The notes: generated from the sequence alone by a model not told the origin. DNA of 64,000 bases from Metallosphaera hakonensis JCM 8857 = DSM 7519 (GCF_003201675.2 NZ_CP029287.2:2096001-2160000), one strand, 5' to 3'; positions 27,992 through 37,768 are shown, numbered from the stretch's first letter. Translations and numbers: made by a program.

Positions 27992-28741
27992 TCAAGTAAT
28001 GTTTTCCGATTTTTCAAGATCTGATTTGGCTTCCTTCTCTTTTCCTGCCTTAGAATATGCCCTAGACCTTCTCAGGTATGCCTCCTTATAATTAGGTCTG
28101 AGATCTATGCTCTTGCTATATAGGGATATTGCCCCCTGAATATCTCCTCTTTTCTCGGTCAAGATCCCCTTGTTGAGATAGGCCTCTGCATAGTACGGAT
28201 TGAGGTTGATGGCTACATCAAGATCCCTCTCAGCCTCCCTTTCATCCCCCAAGGCCATTCTGGTAAGCGCCCTATAGTAGAACAGATCTGAGTCAAGGGG
28301 ATAGGCTAGTATAGCCTTGCTTAGATCCCTGAGGGCCTCGTAAAATCTTCCCGAATGGTACTCCGATATCCCCTTAACCTTGAGAAGAATAGGAGAGAAG
28401 TCCTCGATTCCCTCTAATTCTTTCATCGCATCTTCATATTTTTCCTTCCTTAAGTAAAGCATAGCCCTTATTATTCGTGCATCCTTCCCCTCTTTCTCCT
28501 TTATTAGACTCAAAGACTTGTCTGGATCCTTCATTAGAAGGATATTAGCGGCAGCAATGTAGTCCTCCGCCTTAAGGAAAGCGTCTACGGCCTCCTCATC
28601 TTTCCCCAACTCAAGTAGAACTCTACCTAGAAGCTGATAGTTCTCCTTGGTTGGATTCTCAGAAATAATCTCCTTAAGTTTCAGGAGCGCCAGGTTAAGA
28701 TTTCCTGAGGCCAGGAAGTTAAGCGGGTCCATTATATTCAT
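27992..28741 (-). CDS. Tetratricopeptide (TPR) repeat protein
   Basis: A 249-residue all-helical protein with at least five TPR units, clearest in YYRALTRMALGDEREAERDL, AYLNKGILTEKRGDIQGAI and AYLRRSRAYSKAGKEKEAK. No signal peptide or other domain. TPR proteins mediate protein-protein contacts. The partner cannot be told. It lies convergent to the pilin-like gene and 45 bp from the EamA gene on the same strand. Confidence 0.82.
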   Translation of the reverse strand: MNIMDPLNFLASGNLNLALLKLKEIISENPTKENYQLLGRVLLELGKDEEAVDAFLKAEDYIAAANILLMKDPDKSLSLIKEKEGKDARIIRAMLYLRKEKYEDAMKELEGIEDFSPILLKVKGISEYHSGRFYEALRDLSKAILAYPLDSDLFYYRALTRMALGDEREAERDLDVAINLNPYYAEAYLNKGILTEKRGDIQGAISLYSKSIDLRPNYKEAYLRRSRAYSKAGKEKEAKSDLEKSENIT

Positions 28742-28786
28742 TACTTCTTGGAGTCTAATATTCCTAACTTAATGGTTACCCTATCA

Positions 28787-29653
28787 TCATTTCAATATTA
28801 TCATGATTATTGATAGAATTATTATTGCACCACCTACGACTTCAAGCGTCGTTGGAGCCTGGCTAAATATGAGGTATGCAAGTATAGTCGCTACCACAGG
28901 TTCCAAGAGACCTATAACCTCTATGTGTTGTGGTTTGACGTGCCCTGAAGAGTATATAACTGAGGTGTGGCCTATCAAGGTAGGTAGCATGATTAGTCCC
29001 AAGAGAGAGAGCACTGAGATCAGATTAACTTGGCCTACTCCCTGAAGAATTGCTATGGGGAAACTGAATAAAGCTGACATGATGTAGACGTATGAAGTTA
29101 AGAGGAGTGGATCTTGGTTATCGGTCTTAGAGAGTAACACGGTGTAAAGCGATACTGTAAGGGCTGAGAGAATCGCAAGTATATTACCCAGGAGATATCC
29201 TTGGTTCAACGGGAAGTTCATGATGAGGACTCCCAAGAAGGCGGTAATACCCGCTATGGCCTCCCTTCTCGTGGTTCCTATTCCTACCAATGGTGCAAGC
29301 ACTAGGGAGAAGAGCGGCGATGTTGAGACTAAGACTGTGGAATCTATTACGGTAGTATGATATACGCTCAAAACGAAAAGGATCATATGTGCTGCTAACA
29401 GTGCACCTACTTTCCACTGTTTGAGGATTCTCCTCAGGGGTAACTTACCTCTGGAGAGTATTAAGCCTGCAACGAAGAACCTAGAGAAAGCTATCATTCC
29501 TGGCGTTAGATTAGATAATTTGATGAAGATTGCGGCAGTGCCAAAGGTGATTCCTCCAATTATCAAGATGGTATAGTATTTGTTCAATTTTAGTACACAA
29601 CTTATCTTAAGGTTAAAGGAGTATTGCTCATTGTTATCGTTATAAAACGCCAT
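28787..29653 (-). CDS. EamA/DMT-family transporter
   Basis: A 288-residue membrane protein with ten predicted helices in two EamA repeats. GTAAIFIKLSNLTPGMIAFSRFFVAGLIL starts the first repeat and VIGLLEPVVATILAYLIF ends the second. Family members export or import amino acids and other metabolites. The substrate is unknown. The annotated N-terminal 24 residues (up to KLNKYYTIL) are not typical, and the real start may be further in. The IS607-type element begins about 60 bp upstream and may have altered its promoter. Confidence 0.82.
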   Translation of the reverse strand: MAFYNDNNEQYSFNLKISCVLKLNKYYTILIIGGITFGTAAIFIKLSNLTPGMIAFSRFFVAGLILSRGKLPLRRILKQWKVGALLAAHMILFVLSVYHTTVIDSTVLVSTSPLFSLVLAPLVGIGTTRREAIAGITAFLGVLIMNFPLNQGYLLGNILAILSALTVSLYTVLLSKTDNQDPLLLTSYVYIMSALFSFPIAILQGVGQVNLISVLSLLGLIMLPTLIGHTSVIYSSGHVKPQHIEVIGLLEPVVATILAYLIFSQAPTTLEVVGGAIIILSIIMIILK

Positions 29654-29712
29654 TGCTAAAAGTTTCCGATAAATCGTAAAGTTTATATTATTTCATCACA
29701 AACTCTTATACA

Positions 29713-30297
29713 ATGCTAAGCCCTAAAGAAGTCTGTCAACGTCTAGGGATATCCTATGCAACGCTTAGAGAATATGTTAAGAAGGGTTACATCAAACCAG
29801 TAGTACTAGAGACAGGAAAGTGGAGGTTCAGGGAAGAGGATATTGAGAAATTAATGGGGATTGTTAGAAAGAGGAAAATAGTATTGTACGCTAGGGTATC
29901 ATCAAACACACGAAAAGATGACTTAGTAAACCAAGTAAAATACCTCGAGGAACAAGTCAAAGAGTACGACCAAGTAATAACAGACGTGGGTTCTGGGTTA
30001 AACATGAAGAGAAAAGGATTCCTCAAGTTGTTGAGAATGATACTAAACAACGAAGTGTCGAAAGTAGTCATAGCTTACCCAGACAGACTGGTTAGGTTCG
30101 GGTTTGAGATACTAGAGGAAGTGTGTAAAGCACACAACTGCGAAATAGTCGTGCTAAACGAGGAAGACAAAACACCAGAACAGGAGTTGATAGAGGATCT
30201 GACCTCAATCCTAGTATCATTTAGTGGGAAGCTCTACGGAATGAGGAGTAACAAATACGAGAAGGTAAAGAAGTGTGTCCAAGAACTTAAGAATTAA
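29713..30297 (+). CDS. tnpA: IS607-family serine recombinase TnpA
   Basis: A 194-residue transposase with an N-terminal MerR-like helix-turn-helix (SPKEVCQRLGISYATLREYVKKGYI, residues 3-27) and a resolvase-type catalytic domain. IVLYARVSSNTRKDDL contains the nucleophilic Ser (about residue 63), and VIAYPDRLVRFGFE the DRLxRF motif. This is the DNA-binding-first arrangement that defines IS607. It overlaps tnpB by 23 bp. Confidence 0.92.
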   Translation: MLSPKEVCQRLGISYATLREYVKKGYIKPVVLETGKWRFREEDIEKLMGIVRKRKIVLYARVSSNTRKDDLVNQVKYLEEQVKEYDQVITDVGSGLNMKRKGFLKLLRMILNNEVSKVVIAYPDRLVRFGFEILEEVCKAHNCEIVVLNEEDKTPEQELIEDLTSILVSFSGKLYGMRSNKYEKVKKCVQELKN

Positions 30298-31570
30298 ATC
30301 ATTCCAACCTGAAGAGGAGTATGTATACCTAACGTACTCCTTAAAGAACGACAAGAAGGAAGAAAGCAAGATATTAGTAGAGAACTACAAAATCCTACTA
30401 CAGAAAGCATTAGATTGGTTATGGGATAGGACAAAGGTGGAGAGAAAACAAGTGAAGAAAGGTAAGAAAATTTTCACAAAGATCAAAATAACCTTACCCG
30501 AGAGGAAGGAAGTGTATAAGACGTTAAGGGATGAGTTAGAGAAAGTAAACGTGCTAGCTTCCCACTACGTCGACAGGGCAATCAATGATTCATTCTCTAT
30601 CCTAAAGTCGTGGAAGAGGAGGGCTGAAAAGGGACAAGCCTCATTAAGGAAACCTAAACTGAAGAAGGTTTACGTTAGGGTGAAGTCAACGCTGAGAAAG
30701 GTGGAAGGCAAATCGGTTAGAGTGACTGTTAAACCTTACGAATACATCACCTTCTCTTGGTCTCACACCTGGTTCTCTAGACGGGTTAAGGGACTTGAGT
30801 TAGGTGAGCCAATAATTAAGGAGGACAAAGTGTATTTACCGTTCCGCTATGAGCTACCCTGGAGTACTCCAATAGATTTTCTGTCCGTTGACACTAACTT
30901 GTATACCCTTGATGCTTATGATGGTGATAAGTTCGTCACGTTCTCCATTAAGGAGCTCTACAGTTTGAAGTACGGGATGCAGTTGAAGATGAGTAGGGTA
31001 AGGTCTTTTGCTTCAAAACAAACGAAAAAGGGTATGGAATTGATGAGGAAGTATTCTCACCGTGAGAGGAACAGCGTGGTGGACTATATTCACAAGTTCG
31101 TGAATAAGTTGCAGGAGACGTATCCCATTACGATGTTTGCTGTTGAAAAACTGAATAAACAAGCAATGTTCGAAGATGCTAATGATTCTCTTTCAAAAAA
31201 GATTTCCAAGACTGTATGGAGGTCAATCCACCGTTTGCTTAAATACAAGGCTCCTCTTTATGGTTCTTTTGTAAAGGAGGTGAACCCGCACCTCATATCT
31301 AAGTCCTGCCCCAGATGTGGACGGGTTTCCCGAAAGGTCGGCAGGACTTTTAGGTGTGAGAGGTGTGGGTTCACGTTAGATAGGCAGTTGAATGCGTCAC
31401 TTAACATCTACCTCAAGATGTACGGGTTTCCCCACATCTGTGATATTCCGCGGGTGTGGGTTGGGGTTACCCCGCTAAAGGGACGGAGAGGGATGAACGG
31501 GGCAATGCCCCGTGACTTCGGTGAAGTCCAAGGGCTGAGGATTGATATGAAATATTATGAAATCCTATGA
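30275..31570 (+). CDS. tnpB: TnpB RNA-guided nuclease of the IS607-type element
   Basis: A 431-residue TnpB. The RuvC-like active site is complete: Asp206 in LSVDTNL, Glu291 in FAVEKLN and Asp369 in TLDRQLNASLN. The zinc ribbon is CPRCG (345-349) and CERCG (361-365). TnpB proteins are programmable nucleases guided by a right-end RNA, which help retain the element. The last 40 residues after the RuvC-III motif are encoded by the GC-rich hairpin region and may be RNA-constrained. No frameshift seen. Confidence 0.92.
   Translation: MSKNLRIKSFQPEEEYVYLTYSLKNDKKEESKILVENYKILLQKALDWLWDRTKVERKQVKKGKKIFTKIKITLPERKEVYKTLRDELEKVNVLASHYVDRAINDSFSILKSWKRRAEKGQASLRKPKLKKVYVRVKSTLRKVEGKSVRVTVKPYEYITFSWSHTWFSRRVKGLELGEPIIKEDKVYLPFRYELPWSTPIDFLSVDTNLYTLDAYDGDKFVTFSIKELYSLKYGMQLKMSRVRSFASKQTKKGMELMRKYSHRERNSVVDYIHKFVNKLQETYPITMFAVEKLNKQAMFEDANDSLSKKISKTVWRSIHRLLKYKAPLYGSFVKEVNPHLISKSCPRCGRVSRKVGRTFRCERCGFTLDRQLNASLNIYLKMYGFPHICDIPRVWVGVTPLKGRRGMNGAMPRDFGEVQGLRIDMKYYEIL
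31463..31528 (+). ncRNA. Candidate omega/reRNA scaffold hairpins at tnpB 3' end
   Basis: Three consecutive perfect hairpins in the last part of tnpB: GGGG-TTA-CCCC (31463-31473), GGGGC-AAT-GCCCC (31499-31511) and GACTTC-GGT-GAAGTC (31514-31528). TnpB guide RNAs are known to be made from this location, overlapping the coding end. The guide would be taken from sequence just past the element's right end. The RNA's true boundaries cannot be read from sequence alone. Confidence 0.5.
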
Positions 31571-31629
31571 AGCCCGAACCCCTATCATTGACCATAAACT
31601 TAGGACCAGTTACTAAGCTAAATTGGTCT

Positions 31630-32304
31630 TCACTCTATCTTCTCTATTCTCCCATCCCTTATGTGAACTTTCCTTCCTGCGTATGCTGCAACGTCTGGAT
31701 CGTGGGTAATTAGAACTACAGTTGTTTTAAAATCTCTATTGGCCTGCCTGAACGTCTCTAAAACAGTTTCCCCACTTTTTGTATCTAGGTTGGCCGTCGG
31801 CTCGTCCGCTAGAATTATTTTTGGTTTTTGAGCCAATGCTCTAGCTATTGAGACTCTCTGTTGCTGTCCTCCAGAGAGCTCATTTGGTTTCTTATAAGCC
31901 AGTTCTCCCAACCCTAAGCGGTTGAGGATATCTAGGGCTATCTCTCTCCTCTCTTTCTTAGGCATGTTCCGAGCAATTAGGGGAAGTTCAACGTTTTCAA
32001 GCGCGCTCAATCTTTCGATCAGGTTATAACTCTGGAAAACGAATCCGATATAGGTATTCCTAATCTTAGATAACTCGTCGTCATTCATGGAGGTCGAGTC
32101 ATGTCCATATATGTACACTTTGCCTGTGGTAGGTTTGGCGAGCGTGCCCATTATCGTAAGCATGGTAGTCTTACCGCTTCCGGACGGTCCAATTATGGCC
32201 ACGAATTCACCCTCCTCAATACTCAGGTTGACGTCCTTCAATGCGGTTATCTTCACCTTGGTACCGTAAATCTTGCTAACGTTCTCTAGTTTTATGACTT
32301 CCAT
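31630..32304 (-). CDS. ABC transporter ATPase, MacB/LolD type
   Basis: A 224-residue nucleotide-binding subunit. Walker A is GPSGSGKT, the Q-loop is VFQSYNL, the signature is LSGGQQQR, Walker B is IILADEP and the switch is ITHD. The sequence is of the MacB/LolD group, which works with FtsX-like permeases. Such a permease (35252-36472) lies on the other side of the divergent promoter, so the three genes at 31630-36472 probably make one exporter. It faces the IS607 element. Confidence 0.9.
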   Translation of the reverse strand: MEVIKLENVSKIYGTKVKITALKDVNLSIEEGEFVAIIGPSGSGKTTMLTIMGTLAKPTTGKVYIYGHDSTSMNDDELSKIRNTYIGFVFQSYNLIERLSALENVELPLIARNMPKKERREIALDILNRLGLGELAYKKPNELSGGQQQRVSIARALAQKPKIILADEPTANLDTKSGETVLETFRQANRDFKTTVVLITHDPDVAAYAGRKVHIRDGRIEKIE

Positions 32305-32642
32305 AACCCTGAGTCTTGATTATTTTCTTAAAAATATATTCCGTACAGTTGACTTTCTTCCCTATCCGGCGAAGGTTCCTTCGTCTGTAATTATTCAATA
32401 ATTGCGTAGGAGCTGGTTGGACTTAATAGGTCTTAAAACTAAATCTGTACTGCAGAAACCTTATACTTATTTCTCTTAATTTTTACATTGATATAAATTA
32501 TGCGATGTCCTCGCTTATCGTTTAGGCCAAGTCTTCATTGTTATTTACTCACAGCGAAGGAAATAAGGGAACGAGCTAGTTGTCCTTTTCTTCAGAGTCT
32601 GTATGGAAAACTCTTATAAACTATATATCGAATAACCGAGTC
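32305..32642. promoter_or_regulatory. Divergent intergenic region of the ABC exporter
   Basis: 338 bp between divergent genes. TTATAAAC at 32614-32621 is centred 26 nt before ATG 32643, a good leaderless promoter for the large surface protein. No coding frame of note. The in-frame TTG at 32580 lies upstream of this TATA element and is unlikely to be the start. Confidence 0.5.
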
Positions 32643-35255
32643 ATGAGAAGTGTAGTATTAATTTTACTCGTTGGGTTATTATTTTCCTCCATTTCTTTCA
32701 TCACGGTTTTTGCCAATCCTTCCATCCCGCAAGTTTATGTGGTAGGATTTGGTTGGGGGAACCCACAAAATCCAGTAAATGCGCATCCAGGTTATACAGA
32801 GTTTCCATTTTATGTTGAGATAACTGCCTCTAGCGGAGCTACGCCAACAGGTGCATCCCTGTCTCTTCCCTTTAATTCACCATTTATAATGTCTAATGGA
32901 AATCAGGCAGGCCTATCTCAAGCCACGGGATATTATTTGGCTACCTTCTATCTTACCATACCCAGCTCCACATCGCCTGGATACTATTCGGCCAAGGTGA
33001 CAGTGGACTACTCGGTTCAAATAAACGATTATTATTGTACGGAGAGTAAGACATTCAATTTAGAGATACCCGTATACGCTGTTAATTTTCCTCTACCAGT
33101 TGCAATTCAAGGTGGCTCATCTACTACATCCGAGCAACTTATGACTGGAGAAGGACTGGCTCCAGTGACCTTAACAGTTTCAAATCCCTCAAATCACATT
33201 GTGGACAACGTGGTTGTGAATCTAACTCTCCCCTCAGGCCTTTTGAGTCAGACTGGACAAAGATATCTCACCTTCACTATTCCTGCTATTCCATCTCAGG
33301 AGTCAATTCAGTCCACTCAACTAGTTAACGTTACAAATAACGCAATGCCAGGAATTTACACGATAAATTATTCTGAGTCCTTCATAAATTACCTGGGCTA
33401 TAAGTACTATGCAACCAATTCCAATATAACCTCAGGTAACGCTAACCTCACCGTGACCAATGTACCTCTTAACCTTGCTATATATCCCAAGACCCCACTC
33501 ATTGTAACTCTTAGCTCTCCCTCAGCAACCCCTTCTTCCACTGTGTCAGTTCTCCTTGGGTTAAACACCAGCTATAACTCTTTCATAGAATCCATATCAC
33601 CTCAAACTCAACTTACCCTCTTATCATCGAACTTCACTTCTACAACGTTCAAGGGGAGAGAAGTTTTCAATTATACCTTTGAAATTCCGCAGAACTTGGT
33701 ACCAGGGTTTTATCCCGTTACCTTCAACGTGAATTATCAGATTTTTGGCCAACAGGAACAGACCACCATTACTACCTTCGTTCATGTGGGCTATTACAAT
33801 GTCTCTCCAATACTTTCTGATCCAATTTGGGGAGGTCAGAGCAACCAGGTTATTCCTACTCCAGGGATGACAGGAATTCCCTTAACTCTAACCTTGATTA
33901 ACCCACTGCCCTATTCCCTTTCCAACGTTAATGTCACGTTTATTTTGCCTCCAGGCATAAGCTCTCCCTATACTTCCTATGTAATCCCGTCAATAGGGGC
34001 CTCGGGTAGCGGTGGAAATTCGGCCCAGATTGCACTAACCGTCAACTTAGCGCAGAACTTGAGTCCAGGCTATCACAACGTCAATTACATAATAACTTAC
34101 ACCTCGAGTTACGGGATCTCAGCGGTTAAATCTACGATTCCAGTTTACATATATCCAGCCAGTCAAGTCTCTGTCTCCTTAGGAAATACAACACTTTATC
34201 AAGGCACACAGTCGATCTTCCCAGTGGTAATTTCAGATACTGGAATCGCTCCAATATCGCAAGTCTCCATGAGCCTGAAAACTGAAGGTGTAAGTGTAAT
34301 AGGTTTCACAAACCAGACATTAAACAGCCTGCAACCTGGCGCAAATTCAACGTTCCTCTTCACCCTATCAGCCCAAGGTATATCCCCTGGAACTTACCCA
34401 GTAATCTTAACATTAACTTACAATTATGAAGGCCAATTGAAGACCTCTAGTTACACAGTCCCTATCAACGTTCTTCCATCAGAGGACATAGTTCAGGTAT
34501 CTGTTATCCCAAGTGAGGTCTTCTACGGTGAAATTAATAACGTCACTATACAATTGAGGGATACAGCTAACTTACCTGTAACCAATGCAGTGCTTAGACT
34601 TTTCGGTCAACCTTCCCTCTACTCTCTCTCACAGAATATAATCAATTTGGGTACTCTAGATCGGGGAAAAATCTACGAGGTATCGTTGAATCTTCTGCCA
34701 ACAGTGACATCCAACACTCCCTTGCCTTTGAGCGTTGAAGTTCAATATCTAATACCTGGAGGTGGGGTTGTTTCACAGGCGTACAACTTCTCATTGGTGG
34801 CCACTGGTCTAGTTGATCTGGTCCTTCAGCAACCGCAGGTGTCCTTCTCCAATGGCTCTCTTACAGTAACAGGGATTCTGAATAATTTTGGTACTGCATC
34901 AGCTAATTTCGTTACAGTATATGTGAATGGAAACTCAACATACATTGGTAGCGTCCCACCCAATAGTCCAACACCTTTCTCCACTACCCTATTTTTGCCG
35001 TTCATTAACGGTTCGATTCATCAACATGAAATAAAGATAGTTATATCCTATGAAGACTCAATATATCAACCACACAACATTACGTATTTTATCAACTATA
35101 CCCCTACAGCTACCCACTTCAATGTAACTGGGTTCCATAACTTCCATAATTTCCAGAGGAGGAACTCGATCCTACCGGAAATAATTATATTTATATTAAT
35201 AATAGTGGTAATTATCCTAGCAATACTCCTAGTCCTGAGGAGGGGTAAGAGATGA
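32643..35255 (+). CDS. Large secreted, membrane-anchored protein with CARDB/NEW3-like repeats
   Basis: About 870 residues. An N-terminal signal-like helix (SVVLILLVGLLFSSISFITVFA) is followed by a long Ser/Thr/Asn-rich beta region of about eight Ig-like units, each ending in a variant of PGxYxVxxxxxY, as in CARDB and NPCBM/NEW3 domains. A C-terminal membrane anchor (ILPEIIIFILIIVVIILAILLVL) and RRGKR follow. Many N-glycosylation sequons fit an extracellular site. Its stop overlaps the FtsX-like permease start (ATGA). It is likely an extracellular partner of the ABC exporter, analogous to the periplasmic part of MacB-type systems. Confidence 0.78.
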   Translation: MRSVVLILLVGLLFSSISFITVFANPSIPQVYVVGFGWGNPQNPVNAHPGYTEFPFYVEITASSGATPTGASLSLPFNSPFIMSNGNQAGLSQATGYYLATFYLTIPSSTSPGYYSAKVTVDYSVQINDYYCTESKTFNLEIPVYAVNFPLPVAIQGGSSTTSEQLMTGEGLAPVTLTVSNPSNHIVDNVVVNLTLPSGLLSQTGQRYLTFTIPAIPSQESIQSTQLVNVTNNAMPGIYTINYSESFINYLGYKYYATNSNITSGNANLTVTNVPLNLAIYPKTPLIVTLSSPSATPSSTVSVLLGLNTSYNSFIESISPQTQLTLLSSNFTSTTFKGREVFNYTFEIPQNLVPGFYPVTFNVNYQIFGQQEQTTITTFVHVGYYNVSPILSDPIWGGQSNQVIPTPGMTGIPLTLTLINPLPYSLSNVNVTFILPPGISSPYTSYVIPSIGASGSGGNSAQIALTVNLAQNLSPGYHNVNYIITYTSSYGISAVKSTIPVYIYPASQVSVSLGNTTLYQGTQSIFPVVISDTGIAPISQVSMSLKTEGVSVIGFTNQTLNSLQPGANSTFLFTLSAQGISPGTYPVILTLTYNYEGQLKTSSYTVPINVLPSEDIVQVSVIPSEVFYGEINNVTIQLRDTANLPVTNAVLRLFGQPSLYSLSQNIINLGTLDRGKIYEVSLNLLPTVTSNTPLPLSVEVQYLIPGGGVVSQAYNFSLVATGLVDLVLQQPQVSFSNGSLTVTGILNNFGTASANFVTVYVNGNSTYIGSVPPNSPTPFSTTLFLPFINGSIHQHEIKIVISYEDSIYQPHNITYFINYTPTATHFNVTGFHNFHNFQRRNSILPEIIIFILIIVVIILAILLVLRRGKR

Positions 35256-36472
35256 AGTTATTGGATACCGTTAGCATATCCTTCAAGGCTCTTACGTCTA
35301 AGAGGCTAAGGACCAGCTTAACTATTTTGGGAATACTAATAGGCCCTGCCATAGTTATTGGTCTCACTGGTCTGACGTTAGGTTTCTCATCTGTATTAAC
35401 CCATCAACTTTTCTCAAGTTTGTCCCCTACTGACATCTTTGTTAATCCAGGAACGAATCAGATAAACTCATACACAGTCCAAGAGATATCCCATCTACCT
35501 GGGGTAAAGGCAGTAGTTCCATTTTACCTTATTTCTGCAACTATTCAAACGCCCAGCGGACCTGAAGGGACAGAAATTCTAGCAATAAACACAGCCCAAG
35601 CCTCTGAAGTGTTCCCAGGACTTACCCTTCAGACAGGCCAATATCCCTCACCTTATTCTTCTTATGGAGCAGTGGTCGGTTATTATGTGGCTCATCCGCA
35701 ATATCCAGGTCAACCTACCTATCATACCGGACAGACCATAGAAGTTACTATGAATACTCCTGACGGTAAAGTTACAAAGACGTTTCTGGTAACTGGTAAT
35801 TTCAATGAGTTTAGTAGCGCTTTCGCAGATATTGATAGGGCTTTAGTGGTCCAGAGTATTGTAGGTTCTCAATACTACGGAGATCAGTATGGCGGATTAA
35901 TTGTGGAAGCCTCAAGTGTATCACAGGTAAACAATGTGGTCAATGAAATTCACAATGAACTCGGGAGATCAGTGAGCGTGACTTCAGTGGAACAGTTCAT
36001 TACTTTAATAAACAACTCCGTGTCCGCTGTAAGCAGTCTATTGTTTGTGGCAGGAGCCTCATCATTCATTGTGGCATTTGTGGGAATCTTGAGTACCATG
36101 TTTACGACCGTGGTTGAGAGGACCAGGGAAATAGGTGTTCTGAGGGCTATAGGATTTACTAGAAGAGCAATTATGGCAATATTCATGGGTGAGGCAATTT
36201 TAATGGGCCTTTTAGGCGGTCTTGCAGGCGTCGGCGCTGGAGTGGGAATGGGCTATCTTCTAACGTCTGGCTCAGGTTTCAACTTCGGAGGAAGAGGAGG
36301 TGGTTCTGGAGCAGGACTAGGACCCAGTACTCATATTACACCCGTGTTCGAACCCACCTTTATGGCTGAGGTAGTTCTCATCACGATTGTCTTCAGTTTG
36401 CTCGCTGGGCTCATACCAGCCTATAGAGCTTCTAGAATAGAACCAGCAGTGGCATTGAGATATGAGGTATAA
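35252..36472 (+). CDS. ABC transporter permease, MacB/FtsX type
   Basis: A 406-residue permease. The first membrane helix follows LTSKRLRTSLTILGILIG, the classic MacB start. An extracellular MacB-PCD-like domain spans about residues 45-255. Three more helices with ERTREIGVLRAIGFTRRAI (FtsX coupling motif) and a Gly-rich loop (GGRGGGSGAGLG) between them complete the protein. It overlaps the gene for the large surface protein by 4 bp. With the divergent ATPase it likely forms an exporter of peptides, lipids or toxic compounds. Confidence 0.88.
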   Translation: MKLLDTVSISFKALTSKRLRTSLTILGILIGPAIVIGLTGLTLGFSSVLTHQLFSSLSPTDIFVNPGTNQINSYTVQEISHLPGVKAVVPFYLISATIQTPSGPEGTEILAINTAQASEVFPGLTLQTGQYPSPYSSYGAVVGYYVAHPQYPGQPTYHTGQTIEVTMNTPDGKVTKTFLVTGNFNEFSSAFADIDRALVVQSIVGSQYYGDQYGGLIVEASSVSQVNNVVNEIHNELGRSVSVTSVEQFITLINNSVSAVSSLLFVAGASSFIVAFVGILSTMFTTVVERTREIGVLRAIGFTRRAIMAIFMGEAILMGLLGGLAGVGAGVGMGYLLTSGSGFNFGGRGGGSGAGLGPSTHITPVFEPTFMAEVVLITIVFSLLAGLIPAYRASRIEPAVALRYEV

Positions 36473-37141
36473 AAGAGTTAAAGATTAATTTTATCTTTAT
36501 ATTCCTAATTTTTAATAAGTTCTCTCGAATTTGAGAAGTTCTTACTCATTAGTGTAGCGCATCATGAGAGCATGAACCTACCGATCACATCATTTAGACC
36601 AAAACCGAAAATTTATCTTTTAAGTGTAAAATTATATCTCTCAAATCTTTCGATAGATTGAACGGGGATGCACAGAGCGTAGTTGTGAATTTCACCTTAA
36701 AGCTTACGTTTTCTATAAAATCAAGGGAAGTCCCTGAAATTATAATAACCACAACCATGCTTCTCTCTTCAGAATTTTAATTTAGAAACGATCTCTTCTT
36801 CGTATTTCGTATTATATAAAAATGCAAAAACAAAAAGTTAAAAAGATTCATAGCTGGGACGTTACGTAGACGTGGATCGATCCCTTCCCCCACAGGAGCT
36901 ACAGCTCAGGATCTACATGATTACGGGTTCCCTAGCCGTGAAAGATAATCCGCTTTATGAATAACGTCCGTCGATACTATGGAAAGTCTTAATGTACCTA
37001 GTCAGCCCGAGTTAGAATTATGGGATCAAAGAGTGATTGTTTGGTTTTGGTTCTTCAAGGTTGTGAGTAGTTTTCTTTGGATAATTAACCTCAAGAGCGT
37101 CGTCGGAAAAGTATTTTTAAATTAATTTCCACTTTCCTCTT
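36473..37141. other. 669-bp intergenic region without recognisable gene
   Basis: AT-rich and free of convincing frames on either strand. TATTTTTAAATTAATTT (about 37110-37127) precedes the nicotinamidase-like gene as promoter. No tRNA, repeat array or insertion-sequence end recognised. Confidence 0.5.
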
Positions 37142-37741
37142 ATGAAGAAATTACTCGAAACTCCTGACATTCCCATTTCGCAAAACGTACTTCTAGAACC
37201 TAGCAAGACGGCGGTGATAGTTGTGGATATGCAAAACGACTTTGTAAGGAAGGAAGGTAAACTATACGTTCCTCAAGCGGAAAGTACTCTGGCCCCTATT
37301 AAGCGAATCCTTAAAAGGGCTAGAGACGCAGGAGCTCACGTTATATATACTCAAGACTGGCACATGAAAGATGACCCAGAGTTCAAGATTTGGGGAGAAC
37401 ATGCTGTTGCTGGCTCTTGGGGCGCAGAAATTGTGGAGGAGTTAATCCCTGAGAAGGATGACTATATAGTAAAGAAATTGAGATATGATGCCTTCTTTGG
37501 CACATCTCTAGACTATTATCTCAACGTAAAAGAGATAAAGAACTTAGTCGTTGTTGGTACAGTGGCCAATATCTGTGTTTTGCATACTACTGGTAGCGCA
37601 GCCCTCAGATGGTATAACGTTATAATGCCTCTTGATGGTATATCAGCTATCACTGAGTTCGACTTCTATTCAACGCTCAGGCAAGTTGACTTCCTATATA
37701 AGGGAAAAATAACAGCCTCGGATGGAATCACTTTTAAGTGA
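37142..37741 (+). CDS. Nicotinamidase/isochorismatase-family hydrolase
   Basis: A 199-residue cysteine hydrolase. The triad is seen as Asp in VVDMQNDFV, Lys in IVKKLRYDAFFGT and Cys in VANICVLHT. YTQDWHM with His after Asp matches the metal-binding residues of nicotinamidase (pncA), which recycles NAD by converting nicotinamide to nicotinate. Isochorismatase is less likely in this organism. 27 bp upstream of a DHH phosphoesterase gene on the same strand. Confidence 0.82.
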   Translation: MKKLLETPDIPISQNVLLEPSKTAVIVVDMQNDFVRKEGKLYVPQAESTLAPIKRILKRARDAGAHVIYTQDWHMKDDPEFKIWGEHAVAGSWGAEIVEELIPEKDDYIVKKLRYDAFFGTSLDYYLNVKEIKNLVVVGTVANICVLHTTGSAALRWYNVIMPLDGISAITEFDFYSTLRQVDFLYKGKITASDGITFK

Positions 37742-37768
37742 GATGAAGATAACACTATGTAGGGAACA

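Larger units (their letters stand above)
29713..31570 (+). mobile_element. IS607-type insertion element with tnpA and tnpB (ends not determined)
   Basis: A serine-recombinase gene and a TnpB gene overlapping by 23 bp form a complete IS607-type unit. Such elements lack terminal inverted repeats, so ends cannot be fixed by eye. The left end should lie within about 60 bp of 29713 and the right end shortly after 31570. Both frames are intact and all catalytic residues are present, so it may be active. Confidence 0.85.

Noticed and set aside
26236-31580. Similar short strings near 26238 and 31566 (ATGAAGCCC followed by AACC)
   Set aside because: About 13 of 15 bases match, and the second lies near the right end of the IS607-type element, so a remnant of a related element at the first was considered. 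The match is too short to exclude chance.
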